NCBI RefSeq assembly: GCF_900167165.1
Contig: NZ_FUXM01000004.1
Coordinates: 26,901 to 90,900, forward strand
Reading direction: 5' to 3'
DNA length: 64,000 nt
Origin: Carboxydocella sporoproducens DSM 16521
GTDB taxonomy: Bacteria > Bacillota > GCA-003054495 > Carboxydocellales > Carboxydocellaceae
Shown: positions 44,004-52,958 of the stretch, in pieces
How positions within the stretch are numbered: position 1 is the first letter of the stretch
Layout of the letters: each line of letters opens with the position of its first letter
Position numbers and translations under genes: made by a program
Notes under the pieces: model-generated
Seen by the model: the letters and a program-made list of their open reading frames with translations, nothing else
What the model was told of the DNA's origin: nothing
Databases searched by the model: none

Positions 44004-44486
44004 TTAGAATACAGGTAAATTTTTGTACGGAGGTATAAACAAAGGCGCAAAACCCATTCTGGTAGTTAAATTACTCACTAATTCCCTTGCGTAGGGCCAG
44101 GCATTAATAATCACATTTCTATTTGCAAATTCAGAAAAGACTTCTTCTGTAAATTCATTTATTAATTTTTTGTTTTCATCATTGACCAAAAAATTATAAC
44201 TTAATGTGAATTGCAGAGATATTGTAAAACACTTATCTTCATCTTTAATGTTTTCATCTATACCCTCTCCCTCGTTATTCCCGGAATATGCAATAACAGT
44301 CATATTAAAAGGCACATTAAGTTCGTAGCCATTATGATTTATTTCTAGTATTTCGAATTTTATTCCTATATTTAATAATTGTTCTTGCTTATTAAAATTT
44401 TCATTTTTTATTACGTGTAATAAATCTAGCTCAATTGAGTTTAAATTTATCAACGAAATAAACGTATTATATAATTTTTCATCCAT
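44004..44486 (-). CDS. SecB-like chaperone
   Basis: Encodes 160 residues, matching SecB size. The start at 44486 has GAGGAGG eight bases ahead. The C-terminal NAWPYARELVSNLTTRMGFA next to PLFIPPYK closely resembles the SecB signature near its end (N-x-PYARE and the following R-x-x-F/P region), and a beta-rich middle (CFTISLQFTLSYNF) fits. Canonical SecB is a proteobacterial export factor; in other phyla SecB-like genes often serve as chaperones for toxin-antitoxin pairs. Here it sits between an unknown protein and a nuclease-like protein in a single operon. Confidence 0.7.
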   Translation of the reverse strand: MDEKLYNTFISLINLNSIELDLLHVIKNENFNKQEQLLNIGIKFEILEINHNGYELNVPFNMTVIAYSGNNEGEGIDENIKDEDKCFTISLQFTLSYNFLVNDENKKLINEFTEEVFSEFANRNVIINAWPYARELVSNLTTRMGFAPLFIPPYKNLPVF

Positions 44487-44547
44487 AAGATATTCCTCCT
44501 CAATAAGATTTCGCTTATTTTCCCACAAAAAAATCAGCTTATATTAA

Positions 44548-45066
44548 TTAAGCTGATCTGTAGTGCAAATAATAGTGCAAATTATATTTTTTAACAAGTA
44601 CCATTTTATTATTGTTATTTATTTTCACTTTTCGTGTTTTTAAACCTGGTATACTATAAAGATCCATATCAATTTCTAAATAACAGGGTACTTCAGATAA
44701 ATAGTTTAACAAAATATTATAATTTGCTTGTGTCTTTTCACTCTGAAATAAGTTTTTCGATGTTAAAATATGATGTTCAATAATCTTACATAGACGTTCA
44801 TATTGAACATTATTGATATCTTTAGTTTTTAAAGTTTCTTTTATCCTATTGCAAATTACCATCATTTTTTTTTCAATATCATCAACATCTTCTAAATATT
44901 CATCCCCGTTTTCTATATTGCCACTATTTTCCTTAATTTCTTTAATTTTTTGTTGTAAAACTTTAAAAAAATTAGAAAGTCTTTCTTCCAGAATAAAAAA
45001 AATATTATTCATATTAATATCGGAAATATAAAATTGATGACTCCTTAATAAATTTATTTTCCTCAT
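44548..45066 (-). CDS. Unknown protein, first gene of the SecB cassette
   Basis: Encodes 172 residues from the ATG at 45066 (after AGAGGTGAACTGGTT). It is helical, lysine- and asparagine-rich, with a long amphipathic middle (FFKVLQQKIKEIKE) and an aromatic, basic tail ending NLHYYLHYRSA. No family is recognised. An aromatic C-terminal tail is the kind of sequence that SecB-like chaperones grip in chaperone-addicted antitoxins, so it may be the antitoxin or client, but this is only inference. It is followed by the SecB-like gene after 61 bases. Confidence 0.5.
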   Translation of the reverse strand: MRKINLLRSHQFYISDINMNNIFFILEERLSNFFKVLQQKIKEIKENSGNIENGDEYLEDVDDIEKKMMVICNRIKETLKTKDINNVQYERLCKIIEHHILTSKNLFQSEKTQANYNILLNYLSEVPCYLEIDMDLYSIPGLKTRKVKINNNNKMVLVKKYNLHYYLHYRSA

Positions 45067-45239
45067 AACCAGTTCACCTCTAATCATTTCCGTATTACCA
45101 CCTTACCATAAAATAGTTTTTCCTGTCAATATTTTCAGTCTTGTTTTGAGATTTATTACTTACTATGAAAAATTATCCCACCAAATGCCTTCTCTAAACA
45201 TATTTTCGAATAAAATACCATAATTTGATTTTGAAAAAA

Positions 45240-45268
45240 ATGCCTACCCGGATAACCGGATAGACATT
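45240..45268. terminator. Hairpin terminator between SecB cassette and defence operon
   Basis: ATGCCTACCCGG and CCGGATAGACAT pair with two wobbles around ATAA, flanked by A and T runs on both sides. It ends the helicase transcript on the minus strand before the next cassette. Confidence 0.8.
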
Positions 45269-45287
45269 TTTTCGTCATAGTAATTGC

Positions 45288-48200
45288 TTAATCAAGATAA
45301 CTCAATATTTCTTTTTTTATTGAATTCAAAACCTGCTCAGCCTGTATCCTGCTACTGCTTTGTTTTAATCTGGCAGCTATTCTACGAGCACTATTAAGGG
45401 CACTTTGGGCCAAAATGGTATCAACGACAATTTCCCACCGTTGGCCGATTATTCTATTACAGGTAAATAATAAATTGTTTTTGTATCTTTCAAGATATGG
45501 TGCGTTTTCCAGAACATATCTTATTTTGTTTCTATCATTGAAAAGCTTTTCAATCTCCTGACAGACTTCATTTAAGGTAGCTCCTTCACGCATACTTTTG
45601 GCTTTGTCTTCTATCATTTCATAGGCTATAAGCAGGCTTAAAATATATTGAGCCTTAGCCTTATCAAGATTAATTTTTTCAATGACCCTGGCACGATTGA
45701 TATCTACCAGTTCTTGCTCAAACAATACCTTTAATTCTTTTCTCAGTAATTCAACTTCATCATCAGTAATCTCATCATCTTCAACTAAATTCAAACCAGT
45801 TAAATCTGACCAGCCCGTAATCAGACGAATCTCCCGTGTGCCATTTGGACCTCTACAAACAACTCCATAACCTACAACCTCATAGCTTTCGTTTTCTTCC
45901 AGAGCTACTGAAATTCTTTTTACACTTTTAGGCATATCAAAACTTGATAGATGATCAAGCAAAGTATCGAAAACAGGATCACCGTAGGATGCAAAATGCA
46001 AATTTCTGACCCTGGCGCCCTGTTCATATAAGCTGCGTGAAACAGTCAACCTGGTATTGGAGGGTATGTTGGCAATACCATCCAATTTCAAAATAAGCTC
46101 ATCAGCCTGCCACTCTACCTTGCAGCCCAGGTTCTGCATGTATTCTGATTCTGCTAATCCCTCCCAAATAGCCGATAGATCAACAGGCGCCTTTTGCTTA
46201 TGATACTTTTCTTCCATTTTCAGGTATATATTGTATAGATCTTCGGCCTTTATCTCCATTTTTTCGTTTTGTTGTTTTTGATACATAATTCTCTCTTTAG
46301 CTCTTTGTTCCAACTCTTCTTCTGTCAATTCCCCTTCGGTCAATTGTCTAAACTCCTCTGGTTCGATAGGTAAGAGGGAAATTTGCTGAGTTCCGACAAT
46401 ATGATTAGCCTGTGCTAATCGGTTTAGCAAACGCCCATAAACAATTTCTTCTGCACTTCCTAGATAGCATAAGTTAATAACATATATGTTCTCATATTTT
46501 TGTCCAATCCGGTCAATACGACCAATCCGCTGTTCAATCTTCATAGGGTTCCAGCCTAAATCGAAATTGATAAGCATGTCTGCAGTTTGTAAGTTCAAAC
46601 CTTCGGCCGCAGCATCAGTACAGACAAGAATATCTATTTCACCTCTTAAAAATCGCTCTTTGACTACCTCTCGGTCAACCATAACCATCCGACTCGTTTT
46701 GGGATCAAAATATTCTGCCCCCTGTCCCGAATAGGTACCAACAAGAATATTGGGATCAGCCTGTTGCAGGCGGAAAACAATATCTTTTAGAGTATCATAA
46801 AAACGGGTAAAAATAACAGTTTGCCGTAAACGTTTGCTTTGTTGATTCCGCCTTTGGTCAAGAATGGATAATAATTTCTGCATCTTAGAGGATGGCCAGG
46901 ATATATCCTGCATTTTGTTCAACATTTCCGTAAGCCGTTCTTTCTCCCATTCCAAATCATCTTTATTCCGATGCTTTAATAAAGATTCAACTGCAATCTC
47001 ATCTTCTTCATACTCAGTTTCTTCAATAACTTCTTTCCACCTCATTTCCGAGCTTTCTGACTCATTTGTAAAAGAAGCTTGAAATTTTAATGTGGCTTCA
47101 ACTTTATCTAGACGACGCTTCAGGGTTTCCCGCAAAGCAAATAGACTGGATGCAAATCGTAGTCTAAGAAAACTGAGCATATAGGTGAGCATTTGTTTAA
47201 GGGGCTGGCTTCCGCTGGTATTAATCTGGCGCGATAATTCCTTACAATATTTCTCAAGGTCATCATAGATTTCTCGTTCCAAAGGAGTAAACTCCACTGG
47301 TATTGTCTGCACATGCCTTTTAGCCAAATTTTGTTGTAACTGTCCCTTTTCCCGATATATTTCTAGCAATTGCCGATTATGTCTTAACATTACTCTGCCC
47401 AAAGGAGAAATCGCGAATAACACTTTCAGAATATGTTCCTTTTCCCGGTTACGAGGAATTCTCCCATAATTTATCCAGTTACGAAATGCACTGTTTCTAT
47501 GATCTACTACACATTCCTGTACATAATCCCATACCATCGGATCTTCAGATTTAACTGCATTAACTACCTGATGCAAAAAGTCCCATTCTTCTTGAGATAC
47601 AGATTGATCGTATAAAATTTTGGCAAGTACCTCATAATATTGTAAAGTCAAGGTAGGATCAAACTGAAATGCTCCTGCCCTGTTAGTTAAGGCAAGCAGA
47701 TCACACACCTCAACAGGATGAATTTGCATTGGTGTAGCTGTAGCTAACCACAGGCTTCTCGCTTTTCTGCGCAAAATATCTCTTACCAGTTCATACAACT
47801 GGCCAAACTCCGGGTAGGCTGTTAAACCTGCTGCAGGATTTTGTCTCCTGGCATAATGCGCTTCATCCAGAAGGACAATATCAAAATCCAATGCCTTATG
47901 CAATTCATTTTTTCGTTCCTGCCGTACTAATATCCCGGTTGACGCAATCATTAAATTCTTGTCAAATAAGTTACTGGCCTGTCTATTTTCTTTTCTTGGG
48001 AAAATATACTCATGACAGATTTCAGGACTCGTTTTTACAAGGGCAAAAGGTAAAAGCATCTTTTCTGCCATTTGTCTCTGCCACTGAATAGTCAAACTGG
48101 CAGGTGCTGCTATTAGTATGCGTTTAACCAATCCAGATAAATAAAGAGACCGAATGGCCAAGCCAGCTTCAATAGTTTTTCCTAAACCCACTTCGTCACA

Positions 48201-49154
48201 GAGCAAATAAGAATAGGGCCAGGTGTCAATCAATTTGCGGACAACCATCTTTTGATGCGGCCAGGGCTCAACCGGCGCTGTCTCCAAACCAACATATTTG
48301 CCTCCAGGCAAACGAGGTCCATCCTTGATCAGGGCAAATTTTAACCTTTCCAGGGCAGATGGAGGTTTAACCGGGGGTGTATAGGCTCTGGTCCCATCCA
48401 CCTCTACTGGAAAATCAAGATTTTCGGCAAATTTTATCAAGCGCAGCTTTACTGCCTCCGGCAAAGTAAACACAGGCAAATGAGCCATTTTCCCGGTCCA
48501 GATTTGCTCAAATTGTTCTTCAGCTTCCTCAACCCTTTGTCGTTCTATGTCCCCCCACCAGTCACAATGAATATCAAGATTTTCTGCATTATACACATAG
48601 GCAGTCCTTGATTCATTTAATGTTCCTGAACCATAAAGCCGGTTTCCAAACTCATCGGTAAGAATAAACCATTTCTCGTGGACGTAGCCATCAGCAACAG
48701 AATCAATAGTAAGAGGCTCTCCGGTTACGCGATGTAACCGGAAAGCCACTTTTACTTCCAGATAGCCACGAGCCACCATCCAGGCTAATAAATTAACCCC
48801 GTTTTTTACTTCCTCTGACCATATTTCAGAATGGTCCAGCTGTTTATTCAAGTTTGCGGCCAGCCGTAATGAATCACCTTTTAATATTGCCTTAACATCC
48901 TCAGGCTCCAGATCCGCACCAACGATTAGCCGCATTTTACCACCGCGCCCGATAAAGGCAGAAAACCCCTGCGAAGCAGCCGCCAGAGAAGATGAGCGAA
49001 AATAACCGGCGACACGATCATATTTCACTGCCAAACTCAGGGCAGGAATATAAAAGTCATGCAGCATATCTACCGGTCGACCATCGATTATGGTAGAAGA
49101 TGTTTTGTAAGAAAGGCGCCATTGGCGGGACTGCAAACCTTGAGCTTGTACCAT
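45288..49154 (-). CDS. Large SF2 helicase with N-terminal phospholipase D-like domain
   Basis: Encodes 1288 residues from the ATG at 49154, after GGGGGAGAATA. The N-terminus carries a PLD-like domain with VHEKWFILTDEFGNRLYGSG near residue 155, the H-x-K and G-S/N elements of that nuclease fold. The SF2 helicase follows: Walker A LCDEVGLGKTIEAG near 320, DEAH box LLDEAHYARRQN near 430, and motif VI IGRIDRIGQKYENIYVINL near 880. It is the last gene of the defence-type operon. It may combine nuclease and helicase action on foreign DNA. Confidence 0.85.
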   Translation of the reverse strand: MVQAQGLQSRQWRLSYKTSSTIIDGRPVDMLHDFYIPALSLAVKYDRVAGYFRSSSLAAASQGFSAFIGRGGKMRLIVGADLEPEDVKAILKGDSLRLAANLNKQLDHSEIWSEEVKNGVNLLAWMVARGYLEVKVAFRLHRVTGEPLTIDSVADGYVHEKWFILTDEFGNRLYGSGTLNESRTAYVYNAENLDIHCDWWGDIERQRVEEAEEQFEQIWTGKMAHLPVFTLPEAVKLRLIKFAENLDFPVEVDGTRAYTPPVKPPSALERLKFALIKDGPRLPGGKYVGLETAPVEPWPHQKMVVRKLIDTWPYSYLLCDEVGLGKTIEAGLAIRSLYLSGLVKRILIAAPASLTIQWQRQMAEKMLLPFALVKTSPEICHEYIFPRKENRQASNLFDKNLMIASTGILVRQERKNELHKALDFDIVLLDEAHYARRQNPAAGLTAYPEFGQLYELVRDILRRKARSLWLATATPMQIHPVEVCDLLALTNRAGAFQFDPTLTLQYYEVLAKILYDQSVSQEEWDFLHQVVNAVKSEDPMVWDYVQECVVDHRNSAFRNWINYGRIPRNREKEHILKVLFAISPLGRVMLRHNRQLLEIYREKGQLQQNLAKRHVQTIPVEFTPLEREIYDDLEKYCKELSRQINTSGSQPLKQMLTYMLSFLRLRFASSLFALRETLKRRLDKVEATLKFQASFTNESESSEMRWKEVIEETEYEEDEIAVESLLKHRNKDDLEWEKERLTEMLNKMQDISWPSSKMQKLLSILDQRRNQQSKRLRQTVIFTRFYDTLKDIVFRLQQADPNILVGTYSGQGAEYFDPKTSRMVMVDREVVKERFLRGEIDILVCTDAAAEGLNLQTADMLINFDLGWNPMKIEQRIGRIDRIGQKYENIYVINLCYLGSAEEIVYGRLLNRLAQANHIVGTQQISLLPIEPEEFRQLTEGELTEEELEQRAKERIMYQKQQNEKMEIKAEDLYNIYLKMEEKYHKQKAPVDLSAIWEGLAESEYMQNLGCKVEWQADELILKLDGIANIPSNTRLTVSRSLYEQGARVRNLHFASYGDPVFDTLLDHLSSFDMPKSVKRISVALEENESYEVVGYGVVCRGPNGTREIRLITGWSDLTGLNLVEDDEITDDEVELLRKELKVLFEQELVDINRARVIEKINLDKAKAQYILSLLIAYEMIEDKAKSMREGATLNEVCQEIEKLFNDRNKIRYVLENAPYLERYKNNLLFTCNRIIGQRWEIVVDTILAQSALNSARRIAARLKQSSSRIQAEQVLNSIKKEILSYLD

Positions 49155-49181
49155 TATTCTCCCCCACAACCCAGTTTAGTC

Positions 49182-52100
49182 TTATTTCAAACCAAACAAA
49201 ATCATTTCCGCTTCTTTACGTATTTCCGCTACATGCACTCCATTAGCCCAGATAGCCAGCAAATCTTTAATAATCTCTTCCCTGCCTTCCGCGTGCTGGG
49301 TCAGGTAAGTCCGCACTAACGGTATATCCCCTTCCCGATATGCTAAAATAACCCCATGTAAAACGTCCCATTCAGTCTGGGGATTATCAATTCGGTATGG
49401 ATTTCTTTCTTCCGGTAATACCAGCCTCAGTTTCGAGCCCTTCCGAACCAGCGGAGCAAAATAGCCTGCTTCCTCCTGACCGCGCTGCGAACGTCGACTC
49501 CTGTTTTCATTATTAATGCCAATCATGCGGCCGGTTATTTTGTAACCTGCCGGGCGGGTTTCCAGACTGATATTCAAAGAACGGGAAAGGTTTAGTGCCT
49601 CATCGTAAGGAAATTCCCGCAGTCCAAAAATGCCAAACAGAGTTAATGTCATCGCCGCTTCCGGATTTAAATCATCGGGACGCAATTTCCCCCTGGTAAG
49701 TCGGGCAATTTGATGATGGGCTACAACGGCACTGGCCTCATTCATAGCCTGAATCGGACTGACGTATTGGTCTCCATCCATAACCGGCCAGTGCTCAGAC
49801 AAGACCTGCAAAGCCCGGCCATAACAGGCTACCATTTCATCTACGGCATTTAATTTTAATGGCTCGAACTCCTGCAAGGCCTCCTGTACAGCCGTCCTGA
49901 TCTTTTGCGCAACACCGGTATTACCAAAGCCTGTCCAGATGGACGGCTCGGTATTTGCTTTACTCTGTTTGCGGCAGGTTAAAAAGATAGAACTGGCTGC
50001 AGCTGCCATATCCTTTTGATGGGTCGACTCTTCGGCTTCTGACTCAACCGGAAAAGAAGAAGTTATAATCCAGCCATTTTCAATCAAAGAGCGAGTGAGT
50101 GCTTCCCATGCTTCCTGCGTTTTATGAGTAAACATAATCGTCATCAGGCCATCATCTTTCAACACCCGGCGACATTCAGCAAAAATTTCACCCATCATGC
50201 GTTCATACACTCTGGCTGCCTCTTTATCCGAACCATCCCGGGCGGGATTGGCCACCGCTTCATCGGTTTTATTGGTCAAGCGCCTGGTAAAGATATCCGG
50301 ATAAAGATCCTGCAGGGTTCGCCGTTGCCAGACATAGAAGTAATCCGAAAGCTCGGCGTATTGAACGTTGTTATAATAAGGAGGGTCAATGCATATCAGA
50401 TCAATTGATGCTGAATCAATGTTTAAATGAGCAGCAGTACCATTGGTAATAGTTACCGGAGGCTCACTCCCTTTGAGTTTTTCATGCAGCGGAGCCAGCA
50501 ATTCAGCAATACCTTGATAGGCATCGAGTACCTGGGATAAGGCCCAGGCAGCACCGGAGTGAGGCCCGGTAAGAATCATTTCACCGAAGGTCCATTTTAA
50601 GGAAAAATCGTGTCTGCCAAAAGTTCCTTTAACAATACCTCGTGTATACTCCCATCTAGTCTGTTTGCTGTTATAATCAAGTCCCTTATCAATTACAAAC
50701 TGCAAATAAGTAATTACTGCGCGCCCGCGCTCTTCTCCCAGTTCCTTCAGGATTTCCGGTTTCAGCCGGTTGAGTTCTTCTACCAGGGTGAGATGGCCCA
50801 GCAATTGCCGGGGGGTAAAAAGATTACACCAGCGCTGCATTCCAGCACGTAATGGTTCCTTAGTTTTGTGTCCATCTGGAATTTTTTCCGTAGGAATCAA
50901 GCCCTGACCTTCCCATTCCGGCCAGCGTTGCTGCAGATATTTTTCTGCTGCAACCAGTGCAGCCAAATCCTGCTCATTCGGGGGCCGGAAAAAACGCACC
51001 TTTTTGGTTTTGATCTGGCCAGCTTTTTCTCCACTCCGGTAGCGTACCGGCTGGCCATTTGCATCCAGTTCGGGCTGATAGCGTACAGCCACTATGCAAT
51101 ACAAGCGGTCCTGCCACTTGCCATGAGGAGATTCACCTCGTGCCTGAGCCTTGATTTCTTCGGCAGAGATAGCCTGCCGGCAGTGAATACATGTGCCTAC
51201 CCCGTCCTTGACTGTGGCGAAGTTAGGATCTTCCCCATTGGGGCCTTTGCCATTTCTGACCCGGTAGGTTTCAAAGGAAACTTTGCCATGATCGGTAATT
51301 AATCGTACCCCCCATTGTTCTCCTTCTTTGGACAGCCAGCAGGTATTGAGAAGCGGGGCTTCTCCGCCACAATGGGGGCAGGTTACCTGACGGGTGTAAA
51401 GGTAGTCTACAATATATTCCCTTTCGCCAATGCCAGTACTAAATGAATTCTCTGGAAAAAATCTAGTTATTTTTTTCTCTGAACTACTGATCAATTTTTG
51501 AGCCCAAAAATTTATATCTTGAGAAAGATTAATACCAAAACGTAAAGGATAATTTAGTGTAGCATTTAATATTACATTAGCAACTGGATTAAGATCGTTA
51601 GCTATAACTTTACAACCTAATCGTAATGCTTCAAAAGGTATAGATCCTCCGCCAGCAGTAGGATCTAAGATACAATAATTACTCATTTCACTTCTTATTA
51701 ATGGAGAAGACATAAAGGCTCTTTTATAACCATATAGATCTTCATCTGTCCAATTGAAATCCTTCACAATTTTCTTCAGCTCATCCTTTAGTTCTATTCT
51801 CTCATTAACCATCGCCGGATTTGCAGCTATTCGTCGAACCTCAATTCTCTCCCCTATCCCAGGAAAAGGCTCCGGTAATGGTTCTGAATCTTTTAGCCAA
51901 CCTAAAATAACAAGATTATTTTTATAGCCAGGATCTGATTTGCAAATTAAATCTATAGTATCTCTATTTTTTTTACGACGTTCCTGTTCTTTTTGTAACG
52001 CATTTAATACAGATCTGTTGATTATAAGCCATTCTTTACCCTGATCGTCCATTTCAATATACTTTAGTATATTCCCAACTAATGTCCAGGGCTCACCATT

Positions 52101-52331
52101 TACCATTGCCTGCACCTTTTCTATCCCCAGCTGGCGCAAAAACCACTCGGGGTCCGTTGTCGCCGGCAACAGCGAACCCAGAATTGCTGCCCGGCTGGGG
52201 GTAAGGGGCCGCCGGGCCCACCAGACATGCAACCTATTAGTTGGAGGAGCTTTCCCCGTATCTCTCTCCCGTTGCGTTTCCGCACCAACCTGATGACAGG
52301 GAAAACCAGCCTCGATAAATCTTTTCTCCAT
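49182..52331 (-). CDS. DUF1156-type adenine-specific DNA methyltransferase
   Basis: Encodes 1049 residues. The DUF1156 N-terminus includes FIEAGFPCHQVG and LHVWWARRPLTPSRAAILGS. The SAM motif I reads LDPTAGGGSIPFEALRLG near residue 222, and the catalytic motif IV IDPPYYNNVQYAELSDYFYVW near 647. A zinc-binding pair CPHCGGEAPLL (near 318) and CIHCRQAIS follows. It probably methylates adenines, to mark host DNA or regulate the adjacent helicase. It is 15 bases from a small unknown gene upstream. Confidence 0.88.
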   Translation of the reverse strand: MEKRFIEAGFPCHQVGAETQRERDTGKAPPTNRLHVWWARRPLTPSRAAILGSLLPATTDPEWFLRQLGIEKVQAMVNGEPWTLVGNILKYIEMDDQGKEWLIINRSVLNALQKEQERRKKNRDTIDLICKSDPGYKNNLVILGWLKDSEPLPEPFPGIGERIEVRRIAANPAMVNERIELKDELKKIVKDFNWTDEDLYGYKRAFMSSPLIRSEMSNYCILDPTAGGGSIPFEALRLGCKVIANDLNPVANVILNATLNYPLRFGINLSQDINFWAQKLISSSEKKITRFFPENSFSTGIGEREYIVDYLYTRQVTCPHCGGEAPLLNTCWLSKEGEQWGVRLITDHGKVSFETYRVRNGKGPNGEDPNFATVKDGVGTCIHCRQAISAEEIKAQARGESPHGKWQDRLYCIVAVRYQPELDANGQPVRYRSGEKAGQIKTKKVRFFRPPNEQDLAALVAAEKYLQQRWPEWEGQGLIPTEKIPDGHKTKEPLRAGMQRWCNLFTPRQLLGHLTLVEELNRLKPEILKELGEERGRAVITYLQFVIDKGLDYNSKQTRWEYTRGIVKGTFGRHDFSLKWTFGEMILTGPHSGAAWALSQVLDAYQGIAELLAPLHEKLKGSEPPVTITNGTAAHLNIDSASIDLICIDPPYYNNVQYAELSDYFYVWQRRTLQDLYPDIFTRRLTNKTDEAVANPARDGSDKEAARVYERMMGEIFAECRRVLKDDGLMTIMFTHKTQEAWEALTRSLIENGWIITSSFPVESEAEESTHQKDMAAAASSIFLTCRKQSKANTEPSIWTGFGNTGVAQKIRTAVQEALQEFEPLKLNAVDEMVACYGRALQVLSEHWPVMDGDQYVSPIQAMNEASAVVAHHQIARLTRGKLRPDDLNPEAAMTLTLFGIFGLREFPYDEALNLSRSLNISLETRPAGYKITGRMIGINNENRSRRSQRGQEEAGYFAPLVRKGSKLRLVLPEERNPYRIDNPQTEWDVLHGVILAYREGDIPLVRTYLTQHAEGREEIIKDLLAIWANGVHVAEIRKEAEMILFGLK

Positions 52332-52345
52332 CCCTCTCCTCCCCC

Positions 52346-52939
52346 TTACTGTTTCCTAAGTTGAATCAGCATTTCCTCGATGCCTTTATCTCCGGGCTGG
52401 CCGCCCAGCATGATCCGCATACCGGCCTGCGCCCAGCGATTAGCTGTTTCTCCATACTGGGTAGCACGGGATAACCAGTAAGCTGCTTCCTCCCGGCTAA
52501 ATTTGGCTACCCGCCAGGCAATCAATTCCACCCGGTCCATTTCCCGTACTCTTTCCTGCAGTTTAAAAATTAATGCTAACTTGGCTCCGGCTTCCTCATT
52601 CAATGGTAAGTTGCCGCGATAGGTGATTTTAGTCGCGGGAAAAAAGCGCTGTAGTTCCAGAGGTATTCCTTCTGTATCACACACTGGTGAAATAATTTGC
52701 CGAATCACAGGTAAACAGCGGTGCAAGGCCTGTCCATATAATAGTCCTCTATCTTTCAAATTGCCTTTCTCTGCTTTCCCATTTTCGCTAATTAGCCTTT
52801 CTTTAATAATTAAAACCGGGCCTGTTTTATCCTTGTGTTCAGTAACTCGTAGCACCCATGGCGCTATTGCGTTTAATGGCAAGATCCTTTGCTGCAAATC
52901 CCTTTCCAGATCCCAGAGGGCGCTTTTCTTTTTGTTCAT
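52346..52939 (-). CDS. Unknown protein of the defence operon
   Basis: Encodes 197 residues with an AGGTGAGG ribosome site, 19 bases after the ATPase. A small conserved-type protein with regions such as ALWDLERDLQQRILPLNAIA and WLSRATQYGETANRWAQAGM. I do not know its family with confidence. Placement between methylase and ATPase suggests an accessory subunit of the complex. Confidence 0.6.
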   Translation of the reverse strand: MNKKKSALWDLERDLQQRILPLNAIAPWVLRVTEHKDKTGPVLIIKERLISENGKAEKGNLKDRGLLYGQALHRCLPVIRQIISPVCDTEGIPLELQRFFPATKITYRGNLPLNEEAGAKLALIFKLQERVREMDRVELIAWRVAKFSREEAAYWLSRATQYGETANRWAQAGMRIMLGGQPGDKGIEEMLIQLRKQ

Positions 52940-52958
52940 TATTTATACCTCACCTGAA

